Source: Mucilaginibacter rivuli (GTDB taxonomy: Bacteria > Bacteroidota > Bacteroidia > Sphingobacteriales > Sphingobacteriaceae). From it: a DNA stretch of 64,000 nucleotides. The position numbers were made by a program, and so were the translations under genes. This document shows, piece after piece, positions 50,951-60,241 of this stretch. Where the stretch lies: assembly GCF_019391655.1 (NCBI RefSeq), contig NZ_JAHXPQ010000001.1, positions 744,001 through 808,000 of the forward strand, in the 5' to 3' direction. The notes beneath the pieces were generated by a model. That model searched no databases. It was not told the origin of the DNA and was given only the letters and a program-made list of their open reading frames with translations. Within the stretch, counting starts at the first letter, position 1; the number at the start of each line of letters is the position of its first letter.

Positions 50951-51403
50951 TTAAACGGCTTCTTCAAAATTGCTATTTGTGGCCCACCCGTTTTTTTCGG
51001 CAAAGCAGTTTGGGATAAACCGGAGCGGTGCATTTGCTACAGCGTTTAATTTTTGATGTTGCTGCAATTGATAGCTGGCAGGCGTTGATCCCGTAAGGCG
51101 CTTAAACAAACCGGTGAATGAGCTCACACTTTCAAAACCCACCGCATAACAAACATCGGCAACAGCCATATTGGTTTTTAAAAGTCCCTTAGCTTTTTCA
51201 ATGCGGAGGTGCGAGAGGTACTGGTGCGGTGTTTTATTATATACGGAATTAAACAGCCTTATAAAATGGAATTTTGAAAAAGCGGCTTCCCCGGCAATAT
51301 TGTCCAGGTCTATTTTATCGGCAAAGTGTTCGTCAATAAACAATTTAGCATAAACTATCCGGCGGTATAAATATACTTTCGGATATAAATCTTGTTGTTG
51401 CAT
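50951..51403 (-). CDS. AraC-family HTH regulator (DNA-binding domain only)
   Basis: The 150 residues start at the ATG at 51403 (MQQQDLYPKVYL). A longer frame to 51442 would overlap the lyase gene and is rejected. Two helix-turn-helix motifs are seen: LDNIAGEAAFSKFHFIRLF and VADVCYAVGFESVSSFTGLF. It has no N-terminal sensor domain. The upstream lyase gene stops 10 bases before it and the VOC gene follows, so it is in the middle of an operon. Confidence 0.88.
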   Translation of the reverse strand: MQQQDLYPKVYLYRRIVYAKLFIDEHFADKIDLDNIAGEAAFSKFHFIRLFNSVYNKTPHQYLSHLRIEKAKGLLKTNMAVADVCYAVGFESVSSFTGLFKRLTGSTPASYQLQQHQKLNAVANAPLRFIPNCFAEKNGWATNSNFEEAV

Positions 51404-51413
51404 CAGGTCAGTT

Positions 51414-53279
51414 TTATGGCATTTCCATACAAATATAATCATACATCACATTCGCATCGCGTGAACCGGCGTGCCCTTGTGATAGCGTGATGGTATTGCC
51501 CCCGGTGTGTAACTTAGATACAGGCACCTGTAACGTGTACACACTGTATTTGGCATGGTTGCCTTCGCGCACCAGCGCGTTTCCGCCATATACCTCGGGT
51601 GCCGCCATATAAACTCCTGTAGGTTGGCTTTCGCCATTTATATAAACACGCAACGATGAGTTGTGTATGCCTGCAATAGCAAATGTTAATGTGGCAAAAC
51701 CTGCTTGAGGTACAGCTTTTAATTTGAAATTGATATTCCATGGCCAGGAAACAAAGGTACTGTCGGGGGTATAGTAGTTGCTGTGGGCGTAATTGAGTTT
51801 GTCTTTCCAGTCGCCTTTATCGGCATCATATACCAGTGGGTTAGGTAGTACACGGCTATAGGTTTCCCACATAAAAGGTTCAAAATATTTATCACCAAAC
51901 TTAAATTCGGATGTTTTACGATCGGGTATGCCTATTTCCCATAACAGGTTGCCTTTATCACGGATAATATTACGAGTGAGCAGGCCGGCATTGGTTATTT
52001 TACCGGTATTTACTACAATGCCTTGCTGAGTATACTCATCAACCGCGCCGGTAACAAAGGCATGCAGGTCATATGTTCCGGGCCTCACATCAGGGATGGT
52101 AAAATTACCTTTAGCATCAGCCTTTATCCAATATTGGTACGTTCTGGAATCTTTTTCCCAATGTACTCCCGGCGATGATAAGCCCACCCAGGCATAAGCC
52201 CCTGTTAGTTTGGGCTTATAGGGATCGTGTACAGCAAACGTACCCGAAACTATCCCACGTTGTGCTTTGGCAGGATATTCAGCATTGTTTTTTATCCATG
52301 CATAGGGCCAGGCAGCTTTTTCAGTTTTTACCTGTTTTTTTGCATCGGCCCACATGGCATCCGCATTAGCGCCTGAGTTTACATAGAGTAGAAAAGGACC
52401 GTATATTTTGCTCCAGTCTTCGCCGGCTGCAACGGTGGTGCCGCTACCCGAGTAATGATCGCGGCCAAAATGTACAATGTTTATGGCTAAGCCCGCGTTC
52501 AGATCGGCCTGTGTAGGCCCGTCGTTAAAATAATCATATCCACCCAATACCATCCAGGCCCCAACTTTATCTTTTGTTGATGCATGGCCGAATGTGCCTA
52601 CATCATGGTATTCAACGCTGTAGCTGTATTTACATTCATACTGATCTTTCATTACACCGGTGGTGAGCTTAACCGCTTCGGGGATACTCGTTTTTTTGGC
52701 TGCCTCCATATCAGCTTTTGAGGGGAGTATCCTGTTACGTATCGAATCGACCATGATATGATCAAATCTGTCCATATCCATTTTCCATACCATGCGCCAC
52801 TCGCCAAAAGTTACATCGGGGTAAGTTTTTGGGTGGGTGAGCACAGCATAACTGTATACACCCGATTTTCCTTTTTGCATCACATAGTGAACATCAATAT
52901 CAACAGCCTGCTGGCGGTAGGCTTTTTGCCATGTACTTTTAAATGAAACATCGATCAGGTCAGTGGTTTCGCTGGCTACCGTAACAACACAGTGTTTAAG
53001 GTGCATCATCGTAGCCTTGCCATCCATGCTGTAATAGCCATCAATCAGCATTTGAATACCTTTGTATTTATATGAAATGATATTGGCATCATATTTAGTG
53101 AGCGTTACCGAAACGACACCATTGTTTAATATGATACTATCGCGATAATCTTTCATCAGGCCGCTTGGGCCTGTATCCTGTATGCAACCTGCAAATGCGG
53201 GCATAATTGAACATATTAAGAAAAATAAGACAAGGCGGATACTATAAACAGCAAAGTTTTTGATGCACAGGTAATTCAT
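51414..53279 (-). CDS. Rhamnogalacturonan endolyase, polysaccharide lyase family 4
   Basis: Cleaves the rhamnogalacturonan I backbone of pectin by beta-elimination. The 621 residues have an N-terminal signal (about 1-31) with a possible lipid Cys at 32 (AFAGC), the super-beta-sandwich catalytic domain (about 40-330; VTFGEWRMVWKMDMD, YSVEYHDVGTFGH), a fibronectin-like domain (about 340-450; TGAYAWVGLSSPG, GTYDLHAFV), and a carbohydrate-binding-like end (about 460-620; LLWEIGIPDRKTSEF). This order is the PL4 plan. Its own promoter is at 53302. It heads an operon with AraC and VOC genes, not a Sus cluster. Confidence 0.92.
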   Translation of the reverse strand: MNYLCIKNFAVYSIRLVLFFLICSIMPAFAGCIQDTGPSGLMKDYRDSIILNNGVVSVTLTKYDANIISYKYKGIQMLIDGYYSMDGKATMMHLKHCVVTVASETTDLIDVSFKSTWQKAYRQQAVDIDVHYVMQKGKSGVYSYAVLTHPKTYPDVTFGEWRMVWKMDMDRFDHIMVDSIRNRILPSKADMEAAKKTSIPEAVKLTTGVMKDQYECKYSYSVEYHDVGTFGHASTKDKVGAWMVLGGYDYFNDGPTQADLNAGLAINIVHFGRDHYSGSGTTVAAGEDWSKIYGPFLLYVNSGANADAMWADAKKQVKTEKAAWPYAWIKNNAEYPAKAQRGIVSGTFAVHDPYKPKLTGAYAWVGLSSPGVHWEKDSRTYQYWIKADAKGNFTIPDVRPGTYDLHAFVTGAVDEYTQQGIVVNTGKITNAGLLTRNIIRDKGNLLWEIGIPDRKTSEFKFGDKYFEPFMWETYSRVLPNPLVYDADKGDWKDKLNYAHSNYYTPDSTFVSWPWNINFKLKAVPQAGFATLTFAIAGIHNSSLRVYINGESQPTGVYMAAPEVYGGNALVREGNHAKYSVYTLQVPVSKLHTGGNTITLSQGHAGSRDANVMYDYICMEMP

Positions 53280-53301
53280 TACAGTGGTTTAAATGGTTGA
53301 T

Positions 53302-53309
53302 CAAATATA
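53302..53309 (-). promoter_or_regulatory. Promoter -7 element of the PL4 lyase gene
   Basis: On the minus strand TATATTTG matches TAnnTTTG exactly, 22 bases before the ATG. No clear -33 is seen. Confidence 0.5.
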
Positions 53310-53449
53310 TTATTAATAAGCACATTGACAGGTATTTGCTGGTAAGTTTTTAAAAGATAAAATACCGTGTTTATACGGGTATATTATTAAATATTAAATG
53401 TTTAGTTTTAGCTAACCTTATTGAACATTATTTTTAACCAGCCTAAACC

Positions 53450-55261
53450 ATGAAAGTGTTTCAATCAAAAAACGGAGTATGCCTTACGGCTTACCAGGGC
53501 GATGCTATGACATTGCTTGGTTTTGATATCGATAAAAATAAAATAACCAACTTTAGCGGCTTTAGCATACGTGTTACACAGCCGGGCCGTAGCCCTTATT
53601 ATTTATATAATAAGCTATGCTACCCTGCAACGGTAACTTATGCCGGTGTAACCGCCACGCCCAACCGTATCACAACAGAGTTTTCGCCTATACAAAAATT
53701 CAGGTGGGTGCACGTTCCCGCTACCGACCATGATATTAATGACCCTGTTTTTGGTGATTATACTTACGCTGTTACCCCTCGCTACCTGGTGAACAATGTT
53801 TTACAGCCTATAGATCCGAATAATACGGTTACAGTAACCATTGCGGTTTGTCCGTTCAGGTGTAATGATCTTGAAATTGGTTTTACCCGCAGTTATATCG
53901 CATCGCAGGCTTTTGTAAACAATTTTGGCAATGAAGTGAATTTAAGGCCAAAAACAGGACCGGATAAGAACAAGATCATTTTTGATACCAAACAAATTGC
54001 CGGTACGGCCAACAGAAAGGTAAATGGGGTGACAACGCCGTATCAATATACCTATGATGAACTGCACACCTGGTTAGGCTGGCAGGCACGCGCACGGGCG
54101 TTTGAGTTTTTGCAGGAAGCAGCAGATGACCCGAATATTAGCATGGATGTATTTGCGTTTGATTTGGATGAACCTGCAGCCTGCTCCATGTTGCTGGATT
54201 TTGCCGCACAGGGCCGCCTGCGGATGATACTGGATAACAGCTCAACCCATATTGGCAACATGAGCGACGGCACGCCACAATACGAAGACCAGTTTGAAAC
54301 ATTATTTAAGGCAAGAGCAACAGGTAATGCGAAAATAGTGCGAGGGCACTTTCAGGCGTTGGCGCACTCGAAGGTGTTTATTCAGAAAAAAAACGGGAAA
54401 GCCATTAAGGTATTATCCGGATCGACCAATTTTTCGACCAATGGCCTGTATGTAAATGCCAATAACGTTTTGATATTTAATAATGCCAACGTGGCCGCCT
54501 TGTATGAGAACTTTTTTGATGCTTCCCTCTTGGGGATGTCAACATTCAAAAATTCAGAATGGGCAACCAAGGGCTTTAGTTTTAACCGCACAGGCCAGCC
54601 TGATAATGTTGATGATGCCGGTGTGCCGGATATGATCATCCGCTGCTCGCCGCATACCAAGGCAGACGCCACTGCCGAGTTGCAGGGACTGGCCGACCAG
54701 GTGAAAAACGCAAAAGATAATATCCTGTTTGCTATTATGGAGGATGAATCGGGCAGCGCGCTGCTGGAGGAAATACTGAGGCAGGTAGAAAGCGATGAGA
54801 AGTTTACTTATGGCATTACAGATACTTCAAAAAAAGTATACCTGTATAAGCCGCATAGCACAAAGGGCATCCATGTGGTAGGGAAAGGCCTGGCACCCAA
54901 ATTACCCCCGCCATTTAATAAGGAGCCGGGCATACCGGGTATCAGCATACATCATAAGTTTGTTGTGCTCGATTTTAATACCCCGGATGGCGTAGTTTTT
55001 TGTGGGAGCAGTAACCTGGCTTTAGGCCCGGAACAACATAATGGTGATAACCTGCTTGAGATACGCGATCAGCACGTGGTGACCGCTTTTGCCATTGAGG
55101 CCATCAGGCTGGTTGACCATTTCCAGTTCAGGGATAAGGATAATACGGCCACTAAAAGTGATGTGCCATTGGTATTACATACTGACGATCAATGGGTAGC
55201 CAAGTACTATGATGATACGGATATGCATTGCCGCGAGCGTACTTTATTAGCTAAGCACTAA
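53450..55261 (+). CDS. Phospholipase D-like protein with two HKD half-sites
   Basis: The 603 residues have no signal peptide. The N-terminal part (1-180) is strand-rich, perhaps an immunoglobulin-like domain (VTVTIAVCPF). The rest is a PLD fold: first half-site HSK with GSTNFS (His about 306, Lys about 308) and second HHK with VLDFNTPDG and GSSNLA (about 501-520). The Asp of HKD is present in the second (VVLD) and replaced by IQ in the first. The substrate may be phospholipid, DNA or a protein. It is directly followed by a patatin-like lipase gene, 12 bases away. Confidence 0.85.
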   Translation: MKVFQSKNGVCLTAYQGDAMTLLGFDIDKNKITNFSGFSIRVTQPGRSPYYLYNKLCYPATVTYAGVTATPNRITTEFSPIQKFRWVHVPATDHDINDPVFGDYTYAVTPRYLVNNVLQPIDPNNTVTVTIAVCPFRCNDLEIGFTRSYIASQAFVNNFGNEVNLRPKTGPDKNKIIFDTKQIAGTANRKVNGVTTPYQYTYDELHTWLGWQARARAFEFLQEAADDPNISMDVFAFDLDEPAACSMLLDFAAQGRLRMILDNSSTHIGNMSDGTPQYEDQFETLFKARATGNAKIVRGHFQALAHSKVFIQKKNGKAIKVLSGSTNFSTNGLYVNANNVLIFNNANVAALYENFFDASLLGMSTFKNSEWATKGFSFNRTGQPDNVDDAGVPDMIIRCSPHTKADATAELQGLADQVKNAKDNILFAIMEDESGSALLEEILRQVESDEKFTYGITDTSKKVYLYKPHSTKGIHVVGKGLAPKLPPPFNKEPGIPGISIHHKFVVLDFNTPDGVVFCGSSNLALGPEQHNGDNLLEIRDQHVVTAFAIEAIRLVDHFQFRDKDNTATKSDVPLVLHTDDQWVAKYYDDTDMHCRERTLLAKH

Positions 55262-55273
55262 AAATTAAAGCAC

Positions 55274-57076
55274 ATGTCAATACTCGATCTATCAACCCCG
55301 CCCGCACAGGCAGAAACCCCTGCCGATCTTTCGCGTAAGCAGGAAGCTGTAAAACCAGCTGGTTCTTTTGGCGATATGGCTTTGGCCTTGTCGGGAGGAG
55401 GTTTCAGGGCCGCGGCATTTAGCCTGGGCGCCATATCATACCTTAACCGTGCATGGCTAAGCAGTGCCGATGATCCATTGTTAAAGCATATTTCATTCAC
55501 CACATCAACATCCGGAGGCTCATTAACAAACGCGGTTTACAGCACGGCTATTTTTAAGCCCGGCTTTGTATTTGATGAGTTTTATGAGGGCATGAAAACC
55601 TTTATGAATGGCGAAGACCTGCTTACCCGTGTGTTCGACATTTTAACAAATGCCAAAAAATGGAATGAAAAAGGTACTGAAACAATAAATGGCAAGATAC
55701 AGAAAGTAGAAAAGAGCCATAACCTCATCAATGCTTTTGCGAAGGCTTATGATGAAATGCTTTTCAAAAACTCAGATACCGGCAAAAGCGAAACGCTGGA
55801 TATCTTTTTTAACCGCCATGCTAACCCGCACCTAAAAACTGTTTGCTTTAACGCTACCGAATTAAATAACGGTATTGCTTTCCGTTTTCAAACCAATGGC
55901 TATCCCGATAGTATTTTTACCGTAGGCAACTATTACCTGCATTTTAACAATGCCGATGTAGCGCGCAAGTTAAAGATAAGTGATATAGCGGCAACATCAT
56001 CCTGCTTTCCATCGGGTTTTGAGCCAATGATATACCCGCATGATTATATTCACCCGGGTTTGCAAAATGTGGATGATATGCTCAAGGCTATTGATTATAA
56101 AAACAACAACCCTTTAAAACTGAATACTGTTGTTAACAAACCATTTTGTATGATGGATGGGGGAGTAGTTGATAACCAGGGATTGGAAAGCATGATGATG
56201 GAAGATAACTTCCGCGCTAAGCATCCCGATAAAAAGCCATTCGACCTGATGATGGTTTGCGATGTGGGCAGCTATTTTATGGACAGGTTTGAACCTATAG
56301 CCGCTACATCAGGCACGGTACAGAACATTACTTTAAAAACAATTAGGAGGGTATTATCGGTAGGGCTTTTGGGCTTGGCTATCAGCATATATTTACTGTT
56401 TTGCTGTCCGCAGGCACGTACGATAGGCTTGCTATTGCTGATACCGATGGCGATGATAAGCGCGGTGTATTTGTTTACTAAATATTTAACAGCTAAAAAA
56501 ATGGAAGGCTTAAACAGTACCCATTTTGGCCGTACCATTGCCCGGTACTTGGGATACTTTGGCAGCCTTAAATTTGGTCTGCTGCAGCAAATGATGATAG
56601 CCAGGTTTAAATCGATATTGATGCTTAACCTGAATATATTTTTAGCACAGGAGCGCAGGCAATCGTACAGTTCTTTTTACGGCATGCCGGTTTATAAGAA
56701 CAGGGCGCTATCATGCTTTATTTACGAGTTTTCATGCCAGCATGACCAGGTTCGCAAAAACAACCTCGAGACAAAAGACGCTGAATGGTGGAAGCCTGCT
56801 GAAGCGCAATTAACGCCGAGTAAGCAATTGCAGGATATGGCCACCAAAGCAACATCAATGGCCACTACTTTATGGTTTGATGCCGGTCCGCAAACCATGC
56901 GCGACGCGGTGATAGCTTGTGGCCAATTTACCATGTGCTACAACCTGCTCAAACACATTTACCGCCTTGAACTGCTGGATGCATATTGGAAAACAGACAG
57001 TGAGCTACAGCAACTAAAGGCAAGGCTATTGGCCGATTGGGCCTTGTTTAATGCCAACCCCGGTTTTATGGTATAA
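55274..57076 (+). CDS. Patatin-like phospholipase with internal membrane segments
   Basis: The 600 residues have a patatin fold: oxyanion loop LSGGGFRAAAF (about 39-50), nucleophile in TSTSGGS (Ser 80), and catalytic Asp in MMDGG (D295). These fit the SGGS type of bacterial patatins. After the catalytic part, two membrane segments occur (about 355-405, VGLLGLAISIYLLFCC and IGLLLLIPMAMISAVYLF), unusual in the family, then a helical C-terminal part. No signal peptide. With the PLD-like gene it makes a two-lipase operon, and a secreted protein follows. Substrate and target membrane are unknown. Confidence 0.87.
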   Translation: MSILDLSTPPAQAETPADLSRKQEAVKPAGSFGDMALALSGGGFRAAAFSLGAISYLNRAWLSSADDPLLKHISFTTSTSGGSLTNAVYSTAIFKPGFVFDEFYEGMKTFMNGEDLLTRVFDILTNAKKWNEKGTETINGKIQKVEKSHNLINAFAKAYDEMLFKNSDTGKSETLDIFFNRHANPHLKTVCFNATELNNGIAFRFQTNGYPDSIFTVGNYYLHFNNADVARKLKISDIAATSSCFPSGFEPMIYPHDYIHPGLQNVDDMLKAIDYKNNNPLKLNTVVNKPFCMMDGGVVDNQGLESMMMEDNFRAKHPDKKPFDLMMVCDVGSYFMDRFEPIAATSGTVQNITLKTIRRVLSVGLLGLAISIYLLFCCPQARTIGLLLLIPMAMISAVYLFTKYLTAKKMEGLNSTHFGRTIARYLGYFGSLKFGLLQQMMIARFKSILMLNLNIFLAQERRQSYSSFYGMPVYKNRALSCFIYEFSCQHDQVRKNNLETKDAEWWKPAEAQLTPSKQLQDMATKATSMATTLWFDAGPQTMRDAVIACGQFTMCYNLLKHIYRLELLDAYWKTDSELQQLKARLLADWALFNANPGFMV

Positions 57077-57121
57077 TATTAATGATCACTATATTTATAG
57101 GCAATACCTAACCATCACATC

Positions 57122-58015
57122 ATGAAAAAGATTACGCTGCTTGCTGGCTTAACAATGCTTATTGTTTTTAATTGTTTGGCACAGGAAGACGGTGTACCCA
57201 CGGGCTATAAACTAAAGCACTCCATGAGGCTGATAAAAGTTTACCAGGACAGGAATAACAAACCAGACCTGGCAGATTTTAACTTTTGGATAAACGATTA
57301 TTGGTTTAAGATTGATAAAACCGAAGTGGTAGACAGGGTAGAGTACATTAGGATAACCATACCCACAACCATTAGTTTTAACAATACAACCAAAAAATTT
57401 GAACCCGAACCGCATTATGAAAACCCGTTACGGTGGCGCGAACATGGCTGGCCGGATGGCGTACCGATTGATTCGGATGATTTTAACTCGTGGTTATGGA
57501 TAGCCAAAGCCGATTTTGATGAGTTTAAAGAAGATTACTTTGGTAAGGTACCTTTTCAATTTGTATTTTCCGGTATGGCTATTCCGTTTAAATACCGCCC
57601 TGCCGAAGGCACACATGCCAGCTCGATATTGAACGGGGATATCAATATCGGTACATTTTTAGGCATCAGGTTGCCTATATTTAATAATACGGGTGGTATC
57701 AATTTCGGTGGCTCGCTGGGAGTAAGCTCCCTGCCGATGAATGCGTCGAACAATCATGGTATTTTAGATAACAGCTCCGAATCAATATCGGGTTTTAACT
57801 ATGGTGCCGCGGTTATTTTTGATTGGCAAAAGAAGTTCCAGATAGGATTGGTAATGGGATATGATCATGGCGTTGGCGATCTGTCACGCAGTTACATTTA
57901 CCAGGATAAATCCTGGTTTGCCATATCGTTCAATTATAAATTCCTCGATTTTGATTCGGCGCCATCAAAACCTAAGCAACATAGCGAAAATGAGGTAAGC
58001 AAGGCGGGGCATTAG
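57122..58015 (+). CDS. Secreted or outer-membrane protein, possible beta-barrel
   Basis: The 297 residues have a signal peptide (1-20, LIVFNCLAQ). The middle is strand-rich with many aromatic residues (NFWINDYWFKIDK, FNSWLWIAKADFDEF), and the second half has barrel-like alternation (GGSLGVSSLPMN, FNYGAAVIFDWQKKFQIGLVMGY, SWFAISFNYKF). It could be an outer-membrane barrel with an N-terminal soluble part. I do not recognise a family. It follows the patatin-like gene by 45 bases on the same strand, so may belong to the same operon. Confidence 0.7.
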   Translation: MKKITLLAGLTMLIVFNCLAQEDGVPTGYKLKHSMRLIKVYQDRNNKPDLADFNFWINDYWFKIDKTEVVDRVEYIRITIPTTISFNNTTKKFEPEPHYENPLRWREHGWPDGVPIDSDDFNSWLWIAKADFDEFKEDYFGKVPFQFVFSGMAIPFKYRPAEGTHASSILNGDINIGTFLGIRLPIFNNTGGINFGGSLGVSSLPMNASNNHGILDNSSESISGFNYGAAVIFDWQKKFQIGLVMGYDHGVGDLSRSYIYQDKSWFAISFNYKFLDFDSAPSKPKQHSENEVSKAGH

Positions 58016-58019
58016 TGCC

Positions 58020-58934
58020 TTACCTCATCACCTTTACATTCTTAGCCATCACATATTTGGCCCAAAAATCAGTCGGGCTGAGCATTCCTGCTATATCGGA
58101 CATGCCGCGTGGCATACCGCCGCCACCACCCGGAGGCATTCCTCCACCGCCAAAGCCGCCACCTCCTCCACCGGGGCCCATGCCACCACCTCCGCCACCC
58201 ATAAACGAGGATGCGCCCGGAAAGATGGCATCGATCTGGATACCGTTCAGTTTAATGTTGTAAACAAACTCTTCGTTGCTCTTGCCGGACAGGTGCAGGT
58301 ATTTTAAAGGCATAGCCATTTCTATCACCAGGTTACCTTTAGGGTCAAAATCGGCTGTGGCTTTAATACTGTATTCGTTGTATATCGAAATGGTGCTGTC
58401 GGGCACATCTTTAGTAAAACCTACCAGTTTAATTTGTTTGGCCGCGCTGATGGCTTTTTTACGCATACCGGCAATGGTTGCCGAGTCTAAACCTCCGCCT
58501 CCGGGCGAACTTTGTCCGCCCTGCCCACTTCGCATACGCTGCATGCCCTGCATGATCTGGCTACGCAGGTTGGCAACATCTACTACCGGGAAACCTATTA
58601 TGTAAGCATTTTTATCTTTCTTTTTACCCGACGGGCTGATGGTAATATCAATACCACCTCCTAATATTTTATTGTTATTAGCCTGGTTGTCCGATTTTAT
58701 AACGAAGTATAAGTTATTGTCATCATTGGCTATGGTATAATAAATATCTGTGGCCTTATTAAACGCCTGGAAATTATCGCCCCATTCAGTTAGTTTACCA
58801 TCAACCTTAATGTTGAGAGGTGCCCACAGGCCATCTTCCTGCGCGGCGGGTAGTTTTTGAGCGGTTGCAGAAAAGCTTAATGTTGCAAACAGCATGCTAA
58901 AGCCTGCAACGATGGTTTTTGAGTATGTTTTCAA
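58020..58934 (-). CDS. Secreted protein with CBM9-like domain and Gly-rich tail
   Basis: The 304 residues have a signal peptide (about 1-26, LSFSATAQ). The next 90 residues resemble a family 9 carbohydrate-binding-like domain: KVDGKLTEWGDN, ATDIYYTIANDDNNLYFVIK, ILGGGIDITISPSGKKK. Later it has AMPLKYL and NIKLNGIQIDAIFPGASS, and a very Gly-rich segment (GGGGGGMGPGGGG) at about 245-275 before the end LSPTDFWAKYVMAKN. Such domains bind sugar or haem in other proteins; here the ligand is unknown. It converges on the gene before it with four bases between. Confidence 0.72.
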   Translation of the reverse strand: MKTYSKTIVAGFSMLFATLSFSATAQKLPAAQEDGLWAPLNIKVDGKLTEWGDNFQAFNKATDIYYTIANDDNNLYFVIKSDNQANNNKILGGGIDITISPSGKKKDKNAYIIGFPVVDVANLRSQIMQGMQRMRSGQGGQSSPGGGGLDSATIAGMRKKAISAAKQIKLVGFTKDVPDSTISIYNEYSIKATADFDPKGNLVIEMAMPLKYLHLSGKSNEEFVYNIKLNGIQIDAIFPGASSFMGGGGGGMGPGGGGGGFGGGGMPPGGGGGMPRGMSDIAGMLSPTDFWAKYVMAKNVKVMR

Positions 58935-59106
58935 AATAGTTTTATTGATTATCAGGGATACTAATATAGGTAATATTACCTATAGATGCGATACGCCATA
59001 TATTGTTACAAATGGTTTGGCCTGAATTTATTGTTTGCAGTCAATCGCATCGTTAATGTTACGATTTGGGTATCTGATTAATGAACCTAAATTGTAGTTT
59101 TAAGGC

Positions 59107-60147
59107 ATGAAAATTTTGAATAAGCTGGTATGCACCCTGGTTGCCGGGTGCTTGTTAAGTTTACCTGTTATTGCGCAAAATACCGATGAGGCTACCGATA
59201 TGGTAAAGCAGGGTATTGCCTTGCACAACCAGGGTAAGTATGCCGAAGCCATTGCAAAGTTTAATGAAGTATTAAAAACTGACCCTGCGCATGCTTATGC
59301 CAATTACGAAATGGGTTTTTCGCTCTACGTATCAAAAAAAGGAAAGGATGCCATACCTTATTTAGAGAAGGCTATAAAATCGCCCGGCGGCAATATCAGT
59401 GCAGGTGCTTATGCTTTGCTGGCCAGTATTTATGATGAAGCCAACGATACTAAAAAAGCGGTAGATATGTACCGCGAGGTGATCAGGATCAATCCTAATT
59501 ATCCGCAGGTATATTATAATTTCGGGTTAACGTATTTTAGAAACGGGCAATACCAGGCTGCAGAATCATGCGCTATTGAGGCGATAACACAAAACCCTAA
59601 AAATGCAAGCAGCCAGCGTTTATACGCGCTGGTTAACTTTCATCAAAATAAAAGAATGAACGCGTTGCTGGGTTTATGCAGTTTTTTACTGTTAGAACCT
59701 ACGGGGCCCCGGGCGGCAGAGGCTTACAGCAATATCCAGCACATTTTACAGGGCGGTGTACTTGCCGAGGATAAACGTGATACTACACTGGCGCTCTCTA
59801 CAGAAGACGAAAAGGAGATGAAGGTATTTAACGTAGGGATACAGCTTACTACGAGTTCGGCAAAGGCAAAAAATCTTTCAGGGGCCGACCAGTTGGAATT
59901 TGAGTTTAAAAATATTATCGCTTTTGCCGCGGCGCAATCGGAAAAGAAAACAGATTTTACCAAAACTTTTTTCGATAAGTTTTTTGTGGATTACCTAAAT
60001 AAACTTGCCCTGAGTAACAGTATGCCGGCTTTTGCACATTCTGTTGCCGCAATAAAGGATTCGAGGGAAGCAACATGGGTAAAGGCCAATCCCGATCAGG
60101 TTACAGCTCTGGCCGAGTGGATCAAAACCACTGACAGGCCGTTGTGA
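59107..60147 (+). CDS. Secreted tetratricopeptide-repeat protein
   Basis: The 346 residues have a signal peptide (1-23, LLSLPVIAQ) and about five TPR units in the first 200 (GIALHNQGKYAEAIAKF, HAYANYEMGFSLYVSKKG, PNYPQVYYNFGLTYFRNGQY). The last 130 residues are helical without repeats. It is probably a periplasmic scaffold. No partner gene is evident; the ankyrin gene follows after 94 bases with its own promoter. Confidence 0.82.
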   Translation: MKILNKLVCTLVAGCLLSLPVIAQNTDEATDMVKQGIALHNQGKYAEAIAKFNEVLKTDPAHAYANYEMGFSLYVSKKGKDAIPYLEKAIKSPGGNISAGAYALLASIYDEANDTKKAVDMYREVIRINPNYPQVYYNFGLTYFRNGQYQAAESCAIEAITQNPKNASSQRLYALVNFHQNKRMNALLGLCSFLLLEPTGPRAAEAYSNIQHILQGGVLAEDKRDTTLALSTEDEKEMKVFNVGIQLTTSSAKAKNLSGADQLEFEFKNIIAFAAAQSEKKTDFTKTFFDKFFVDYLNKLALSNSMPAFAHSVAAIKDSREATWVKANPDQVTALAEWIKTTDRPL

Positions 60148-60200
60148 AGGCCCGATCCATTCAATGTTTAAATATTATTTTTATTTAGACTGATTCTTAT

Positions 60201-60208
60201 TAGTTTTG
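60201..60208 (+). promoter_or_regulatory. Promoter -7 element of the ankyrin/DUF2271/flavodoxin operon
   Basis: TAGTTTTG matches TAnnTTTG exactly; the ATG at 60242 gives a leader of about 27 bases. The -33 is not clear. Confidence 0.5.
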
Positions 60209-60241
60209 TGCGCTTGATCACATACAAGAGTAGCAGACTAT

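Noticed and set aside
58015..58263. Plus-strand Pro-rich frame of 82 residues
   Set aside because: It is the complement of the Gly-rich segment of the CBM9-like gene.
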